A stretch of DNA of 64,000 nt from assembly GCA_002633005.1 (NCBI GenBank), contig NMRA01000001.1, positions 3,484,229-3,548,228 of the forward strand. The letters are read 5' to 3'. Both the position numbers and the translations under genes were made by a program. Position 1 is the stretch's first letter. Each line of letters begins with the position of its first letter. The notes beneath the pieces were generated by a model. It did not search any database. It worked only from the letters and a program-made list of their open reading frames with translations, and was not told the DNA's origin. This document shows, in pieces, positions 27,801 through 36,800 of this stretch. Source of the DNA: Phoronis australis (lineage: Eukaryota > Phoronida > Phoronidae).

Positions 27801-30800
27801 GAGAAATAAACAGGCAAAGCACGCTCAGATTCATGTGAAATAGATATTAGACGGATTTAAGATGTCGAGTTACAAAACAGTAACTGCTATTGGTGAACTG
27901 TTTAGACCAGCGTTCATGGTTTCTCTCACTCAGTTATGTGAATTCGTCTACTTATCTGGTACCATTGAATTTAGAGCAGAGAAAACCTCATCACTTAAAT
28001 TTATACAAAATTAGTGTACAAAGTTGCTCACATCCAAAAACTGTAGCGACCTAAATGCATTTCAGAGCTTGTTTTGAATCATTTGCGTATTAAGATCTGT
28101 TAAAATCTTCTCTTTACTCTGCTAGGCCCGTCGTGCTCAAGAGCCAATCATATCTGCTGGCAAAGCCATGATTGATGGCGCCTCTCGCATGGTAACAGCT
28201 GCCAAACAGCTGGCTGTCAAGCCACAGGACCCTCATACCTACCAAGGCTATGCCACACACTCCAAGAGCCTGTCCGACGCTATCAAGAGATTGGTCTCCT
28301 CCATCAAGTAAGTCACATGACTTAGTTCAAAGTCCAACTTATGATTTTGTTTCTGTTTTATAATTGATGTCACAGGTAACTCATTTTTTGGCGTTTTATG
28401 CCTATTAACAGTAGGACTATAGACCGAGATTTTGTTGTTTCTGCCATAGGGACACTGCTCCAGGACAGAAGGAATGTGATGAATCTATTGAGAAGGTGAA
28501 CTCTGCTATTAAAGACCTAGATCAGGCCTCTCTAGCAGCTATAAGTCAGAATCTGGCACCGAGGAATGACAACTCCCAACAGGTAGGCAAAATGAACTTT
28601 GCTTTATCTGAACGTGCACTGCTAAACATGTAATTTGTAAAATTCGCGTTGTGTTGTTAAAATATAAACAGTTTACTGCACTAATACAAAGTCCATGAAA
28701 CAGTTTTTAAGTGACTCGTCAATGGTATTAGTAATTAAATTTAAATGTAATCGACTTTTGTTACCAGATTTTTCTGAAGTCTTGAATTGATTGTAACTAG
28801 TTGCTGTGTTTTCAATAAACTGCTCGTATTTTAGCTACTAGCATTATGATCATGTAATCATAAAACCCCATGTTGCGAGTTTTTCTCACCAACAATACCA
28901 TTTGACCAGGGATTCCAAGAGCAGATGACCAATAGTGCTAAGGAGATTCTTGACACCATTGATGGCATCCGCGACGCCGCTAAAGGGGAAGCAGAGAAAC
29001 TAGGTCACCTGGTGTCCACCATGTCAAACTACTTCGACCCGTTGTCAGATGGTGCCATTGGTTGTGCCTCCACCATGATGAACTCTAAACAACAGATGAC
29101 GATTCTTGACCTGACCAAAACTGTTGCTGAATCAGCGCTACAGTTCACGTATGCATGCAAGGAGGGTGGCGGAAATCCTAAGGTTGGTGGAGACCTCTGT
29201 TGGTCACTGTTGGTCGTATCTGTTGTCTAGACCTGGATTTCAGTGTTATTCCTTCTGAGTTTAAATACCACTAGTTATCAACCATGAGATCATGGGCACC
29301 ATTCCATCTTACAGCAATGTGCTATTGGTAGGACTTTCATTGGAACTTTATCTCGTGTCTTTTTGAAGGCTTCTTATCCTCATCGAAGTTTAACACAGGC
29401 AAAAAATTTGAAAATCTCAGAGCTGCAGTAGTTTCTGATTTAATTTCTTCCCATCGCAAATTGGCGAAATTTCAAAACAAAAATTTTTGGCTCATTTTCT
29501 AGTTAACAATTCCGTGTTTATTTTCTTCCGAGCTTTCACCACACAATGGAGCCAATCAAATTACATCGAAATTCACAATTTTTTAAAGATAGTGCGCTTG
29601 TTTTGATTGTGTGGGTGTGTTGTAGTGATCACGCACACAATATAACTAAGGGGTGTCTCCCGCACTGTTAGCTACGCATACTGGAGAACAAGTGGGCTGT
29701 AAAATATTTGTAGTTTTGAATCATTGCTTTCATTGGTAAGACTTGTTTTCGTCGTTTTGACCCAGTTTCATACCGTAATTCTTCAAAGTTGCTTTCTGAA
29801 ACTACTCCCACAGGTCTGTCAATCTTCATTCCAGGCCACGCCCACTCATGGTGCCATAGACGAGGCAGCAGATGGTGTCAAGGAAGCACTTGATGATCTG
29901 CTGAAGGTGTTGGATGACGCTGCTTCATCAGCAGGCGTGGTCACCATGATGATTGACGGTATCAATAAGGCTATGAGCAGGGTACGTGACAGCTGGGTTG
30001 TGTTTTGTTGCTGTTGTGGGCGTGGGCAATATAAAGACAAATGAATCCCTTTAAAATTGACGTACTCATGGTAAACCCTTGATACTTCTTTATACAAACT
30101 AGGATTATTAGTGTTGCGAATTTTAGTTTACAACTTAGAAACTTTTAAAATTTACAACATATACAACTTTATTTTCAGACCGAGGAAGGCATGCAGCTAA
30201 CAGAGGGCATGTCATTTGTCGACTATCAGACAAACATGGTTCGACTAGCCAAACAAATCGTTCGTTGTGCTCAAGACATGGTAGGCAGTGTCACTTCTTT
30301 GTAGGATTAAGTTCAGGCTACACATTGATTCAATGTTGTTTTTGGTAAATTTAAAATGAATTAACAACTTGTAGAAATTAAAATGAACGGTGTTTTAATG
30401 TTGTTTGAAATAGCCTGCTTCTAAAAAATTGACCATTTACTTTGAGTAAGTGCACAAATTTGAACTTAAGTCATGCGACGGAATTAGTTAAGTTTCAAGT
30501 CGAAGACTTAAGGCCAAGGTGTTTCTACTGTCCCACTTTGTCTTTAAGGCTGATGCTGGGTGAAGTCACAAATATGAAGCTACTTGTAAAAGGTCTTAGT
30601 TGTGCTGCGATGAAAGCAATGATGTTGTTTTTTAGGTTGGCAAATCTGGTACTAATCCAAGTGAACTCGGTCATCTAGCCAGCTGTCTTACCAAAGATTA
30701 CAGTCATCTGTGTGAAGAGTCACATGGAGCAGTCACACTCTCACCTAACCAACAAGTGAGCCTTGAAACTTCAGATTCCGAGTTTTCGTTTTCAAGGCAG

Positions 30801-33800
30801 ATATGGTTTGCATTAATTTAAAGAAAAGCTATTCTGGTGTGTGAATAAATATACTATAATTAATATACTATACATTGTGTGAACAGTATGTTATACAGCG
30901 TGGCAAGCGTGGCAACTCTGTATCACGCAAAAAGTGTTTTCTAATTTCACGCCATCTTTCTGTACTCCTACTATTCAAGTAACGAAAATAGCAATTTGAA
31001 ATTTGTTTTGCGCTTAACAAATTTTTGGTTTTGATTTTCCAGACTGTCGTGTTAAATTCAGGAATATTAAGTTGATAACTGGGAGACACAATTGCATGAA
31101 ATAACGACTTCATTACTTTGTTATAAAAATGCTAACTACAAATATTTTGACGTTTTAAAAAGTTGGTCCACATCTTTCAAGGTGATATAATTACCTGACT
31201 TGACTCCTAATAGACCACTTAATGTGCTTTAAGACCTAAAAGAATTTTGATCATAAAGATTAAAATTGAATGATGTAATTGATCATAAAGGTATGTGTGA
31301 GTAAAGGATGACTGTTTTGCTTTGAAGATTAAGACTAAACGTATTCTTATGTGTTGTTTTCTCTCAGGTCGGCTACAAGATTAAGTCCCGTGTTCAGGAC
31401 CTGGGCAGTAGCTGTATAGACATTGTCCAGGGTGCCAGGCAAGTACAGTTGAACCCAGTTGACAGGTTTGCACAGAGGGAGTTATCGGATCATGCCCGGG
31501 CAGTCTCGGAAAAGGTATGGTGCCATGCATTACACATGCTTGTCTGATAACGCCACACCTTTTTTTCAAAGTTGGCTTCATTTATCAAATGTTCCACACT
31601 TCATTTTCAGTAGACACACACCGGATATGTTATTATTTAAATTGATGTTTTAAACCAAAACTGACAAGTGAAATTCATATACTGTGCAAACTCGTTTTAA
31701 TCTGTTTTTCAAAAGATATTCTGTGTTCTTTTTTGTCTCTTTGGCAAAACGAGAGCATCTATGTAAATGGATTTTGAATTGGATGCCCACACAAGCTGAC
31801 ACAATGGAGTTTTTCTTGACTGTATAAATCCTTGCTGTTTGTGAGTTTATGTGTAGTTCATTGTATTAACCAACTGCAGTGCAATGTTGTCTTCAGTTGT
31901 GTTGCACCTACATTTTCAATGAAGCTCTTGAAGATCTATGCTTGTGAATGTCCATTCATTTGATGGACTCTAGTCATAGTTATTTGTGATCTCTTGTGAC
32001 CCCATATATGTATGTTGCCAGGTGACAGCTGTGTTGTCCTCTCTACAAGAGGGCTCGCGCGGCACCCAGGCCTGCATCAATGCTGCTAGTGTGGTCAGTG
32101 GAATCATTGGTGACCTCGACACCACTATCATGTTCGCCACGGCGGGAACACTTAATGCTGATGATGGTGACTCATTTGCCGATCATAGGTACGTGACGTA
32201 CAGAAGCAAGGCTGTTGTGACTTCTAACATTCTCGATTGAATTTGCAGATACCAGGAAAAAGCATGGCATCATTGAAACTGTCAACCATTATTTTAGTAA
32301 CACAGTAACTGACCACATTTTTTTCTGTTCACCAACTGAGCGATGAGTTTAAGCAATTTCATATAACTTGATGTCTTTTGTTGAAATGCTCAGATTTCAG
32401 AGTATTCTGCTTTAAGAATTTGCCAGTATTTTTTGGCGTGGCCATGTTGCTTCAAATTATTAAGCTGAATTTCCGTTCTCTCTAACTTGTAACCAAATTT
32501 CAGTCAAAAATATTGTGTTGTATATCCACACTGTCTCTTTCAGAGAAAATGTCCTAAAGACTGCTAAAGCCTTGGTGGAAGACACCAAGACCCTGGTGGC
32601 TGGGGCTGCCTCTGACCAGGAACAGCTGGCCTCAGCTGCCCTCAGTGCTGTCAAGACTATCACACGGTTGGCTGATGTTGTGAAGTTTGGTGCCGCCTCA
32701 CTGGGCTCGGAACAACCAGAGGCTCAAGTGTTGCTGATCAATGCAGTCAAGGATGTGGCGTCAGCGCTTAGTGAACTCATTGGTTGTACAAAAAATGCTG
32801 CTGGCAAAGCTGTATCTGATCCAGCCATGAACAACTTGAAGGATGCTGCCAAGGTGAGCGATGAAGATGTCTTCTCAAAGTTGTTAATCCAGGTTTATGG
32901 ACCAGGAGCATTTTCTGCACCCGTGTCTTTCCTAGTTCCTTCCTTGTTTGGTAAAGTAGGAGTCAATATCACCTGAGCAATACTCCTAATTTCTGTTTTG
33001 TGTCTGCTTACACGTTATGTATGACTATTCCAGGGTTCTTATTATTTTGTATTGCATGGTGTAGATCATGGTGGTGAAGATTGTTCTAGATTATAGTGAC
33101 CATCATTGCATCATTGTAGATTATGGTGATCAATGTGACCAATATGATGTCATTACTGTTTGATGTAGCGACCAATATCATGTCATTACTGTTTAATATA
33201 GTGACCAATATCATGTCATTACTGTTTAATATAGTGACCAATATCATGTCATTACTGTTTAATATGGTGTCATATGATGTCATTACTGTTATATATGGTG
33301 ACCAATATGATGTCACCATTGCAGATTATGATAATTAACGAGACATTATTACAACTGTAGAATATGTGGACTGACGTGTTTTAGATGATAGTGACTAACG
33401 TGACATTACTAATCTCAATTATCTTTGATCAGTGTGACCTCAATATTGTAGATTATGGTGACGAATGTGACGTCGCTGCTCAAGACGGTCAAGACTGTAG
33501 AGGACGAGGCTGCTCGCGGAACACGAGCATTGGAGTCGACCATTGAAGCCATCGGACAGGAGATTAAGGTATGTAGAGGAGACAATCTCGATGCTTTCAG
33601 TAATCGTTTGTAAGAGAAATAAAAGTTAAAAGAAAATGGACATCATTTTCAGAGTTTTTGTTGTGAATTTTATAGTGTCGTATTTTGTGCTAGACAACTC
33701 TGTGTTCCAATTCATATGCAGTACCTGTAAAATGGTCAGAATAGTTTCTTTGCTTGGAAAAATGGGAAAGAAAAGAAAAAGTCATGGAAAAGAGAGATTT

Positions 33801-36800
33801 TCACAAGATAGATAGGGATCTCTAATTTTGCAGTTGATGTAAGATCATGTAATTCACTTATGCTTGGCAGCAATCACTTACAGCAAAACTTAACTATTGT
33901 GTCAACTTTTTGGTGGAAAAACATCTCTTGGATAATGAAAATTATAATCTAGATAACTAACCCATAACAAGTGAAAACCCACCATGGGTAGGAGCCGTGT
34001 TAAGCTGGCTGTTGTGAGATTTGAGAAGTTAGTGTTTATACCTTGGTTACACCATTGTTATTCTTGCTTTGGTTTAATGTAAGTTACACGATGAAGAATT
34101 TTGTTGTTTTACAGACTTTTGAGGGTACAGGTCAGGGCAACAACAGAGGTACTTCCGAGGATCTGATCCGTGCTACTCAGCCTCTGACACAGGCCACGGC
34201 CAAGGCTGTCGCCGCTGGCAACTCGTGTCGTCAAGAGGACGTGATGATAGCTGCCAATGCGGGCCGCAGAGCTGTGATGGACATGCTGAACACGTGTAAA
34301 GGTGCGGCATACACTACCAAGGATCTTGATATCCGAGGGAAGGTGCTGGAGTCTGGTCGAGAGACTGCCTACAACTATCAGGAGTTGCTGCAGCTGCTTA
34401 ATACGGTACGATTGTAGATGGACGAGAAGTGGACATAGTCAGAGTTCAAATTTGAATGTGCCGTTGATACATTGGTGTAATTTTGTTTTAGCGGGTGCAT
34501 ATTTTAAAGTACATGATAGCTGATCAGACACTCTTGATTGTAATATTCTTTTGGTTTTCCTCTCTGTGTAAATCCGGTGATCGAAAAATAATGGCAAACT
34601 TTGTTTCAATCTTTTTTCTATCTTATTCTGTTGAATTTTATGTAGGGCCAATAATTTTTGGTATGTTTCTTTGTTTTCCTTAAATTCTGTTATCCAAAAT
34701 GCGTTCTTGAAATTAAATGGAATTCTGTCATTTTGCGCGTAAAGTATGTGACTAGGTTTTTGGATTTGGCAAACTTTCCATTTTTATCAATGTAAACTGA
34801 GTCACAGTTTTTACTGGATCGTGTATTGTTTCAGATCGTACTGAAACCAACTCAAGAGAATAAAATGCAACTGGCCGTAGTTTCCAAGAAAGTGGCGCAG
34901 TCGGTGACGGAAATAGTCCAGTCTGCCGAGATCCTGAAAGGTAGGTTGCCCATTGTTGGTTGACATGCAATATACAACATACAAAGGGGATATGTTGGCT
35001 TAGTCATCGTCGTCGTCTCAATTGTAAGGGAAATTTGATGTCACATAATCTAAACTAAAACCAAAAAGGTTTTTTTTGTTGACATACATATACATGTTAT
35101 CTAATATGTTTGTGGGACAAAATCACCATCTTGTTACATAACCTTGCATAAGGGCTTCCATCAGGAAAACCAGCATAATGTCTTCCAAACCGTGGGCAGA
35201 TTCTCGCTGTGTGTTAACGGGTTAGTACCACGTTATCAACAGCCGTGCAACGAAAGCCATCTGACCTCTCATCTCACAAAAGGTCCATTACAAATTGGCT
35301 AGTTAAGACGTTTTGTTAGCAATGTGTGGTACTTCTGCAGCTAGGTTGTCATGGTAACGTGTTGTTATGGTGACTTCTGCTTAATATTTTAGGTGACGAC
35401 TGGGTTGACCCTGATGATCCTACAGTCTTAGCAGAGAATGAGCTGTTGTCAGCCGCTAGCTCCATTGAAGCTGCTGCAAAGAAACTGGCCGCGCTGCAGC
35501 CCCGGAAGGCCGCCAGGGTAAACTCAATGGTTCACTCGCTGTCAGTTACGATGGTCGTGGTGGTGGCAATCCTTCTTATTGTGTTTTCTGTTTATCTAAA
35601 TCAGCGTGTGACGCAAGTTTAGAACATTTCTGCTGTATTCGGGAGCATTGATAGATCAGAAAAAAACCCAGCTGACTTCAAACGAGTCTGGGGTTTGAAT
35701 GCTGAATAATTCCATGAGTGATGTTGTGGTATCCATGCTTCTGTCCCAAAACTAATGCTTAATGGGCGATGGCTCATTGCTCTTAGATCATTCAAATCAC
35801 ACAGTCACGATCTAATCTTCTCTAGGCATTGTGATAGTGAGTCTCTCTCATCCACTCTGTACTAGTTTCTAAACACTATCTTAACACCAAGTGTTCAGAT
35901 TTACTTAGTGGATGTAAAGAGGGTTAAAGTAAATTGCGCTGTTCACAGTTGAAACTTTTCGCATTACAACATTTTTAATGTTCCTTTGCAAACTAAAAGT
36001 CGCCCCTGGTTGTTTCTTTTGATTTTTAAGTGCGCTGATGTCCAAGGCTTTTGTGTAAACATTTTTCATGCAAGAGCTTGCTTGCATTGTTTCTTCAAAT
36101 TGTCTTAACGCAACTGAACTGGACGTTGGGTTTTCTGATCAACTCGAAAATATGTCGTGTAGCGTTGAGTGGACTAATCCTTCTAGTTAACATTGCACAG
36201 GCTGTTCTACAATTTGTTGATTCCAATAAAAATTAAATAGACTCTTTATCAGTTACGTTGCCTTAGGCTGTTTTTAGGGTCTAGGTCTTAAGTAACTTGG
36301 ATAGCGCAGTTAAGACAAAGTTGGTGAAATTGTTGTGGGAGAAACTTTCGCTTAAGGTATTAAACTTGCTGTTGAGGAAGTGGTCCATCCTAACACTGAC
36401 TGCTGGACTTGTCATTCCACTGTTGCTGTGTTGTGTGACACTTGAGTTTTTCTTCGCATCCACTCACTGCTGACTAGTCAGTCCGGCTAACCCGCGTTGA
36501 CAATCGCTTTTGTACCTCGCACTTAACCATGCCACCCATCGGTGAGATATGTTTGATATATTTGGTGGTCGTTCCGAAACCCACCGTATATCCGACATAT
36601 CACGCCGTTGGTCCACTGCACTTCACGTCTGGTTTGCTGTGGTGCACCGCCAACTGGTATCTGATGCTATCAAGATTGTCCACATTTTTACTTGTGTTGG
36701 TCTGTTGAATACTCTGACGGCCTTCTGCAATTAATGCTCTTGGAGGGATGAAAACCGGACTGGAAATGTGTCCATGAATTTATTTTTTTATTTCAAATAT

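Noticed and set aside
30442-30678. Frame overlapping the start of talin exon 37
   Set aside because: It is in a different frame from talin and begins in the intron; only the talin frame matches the family.
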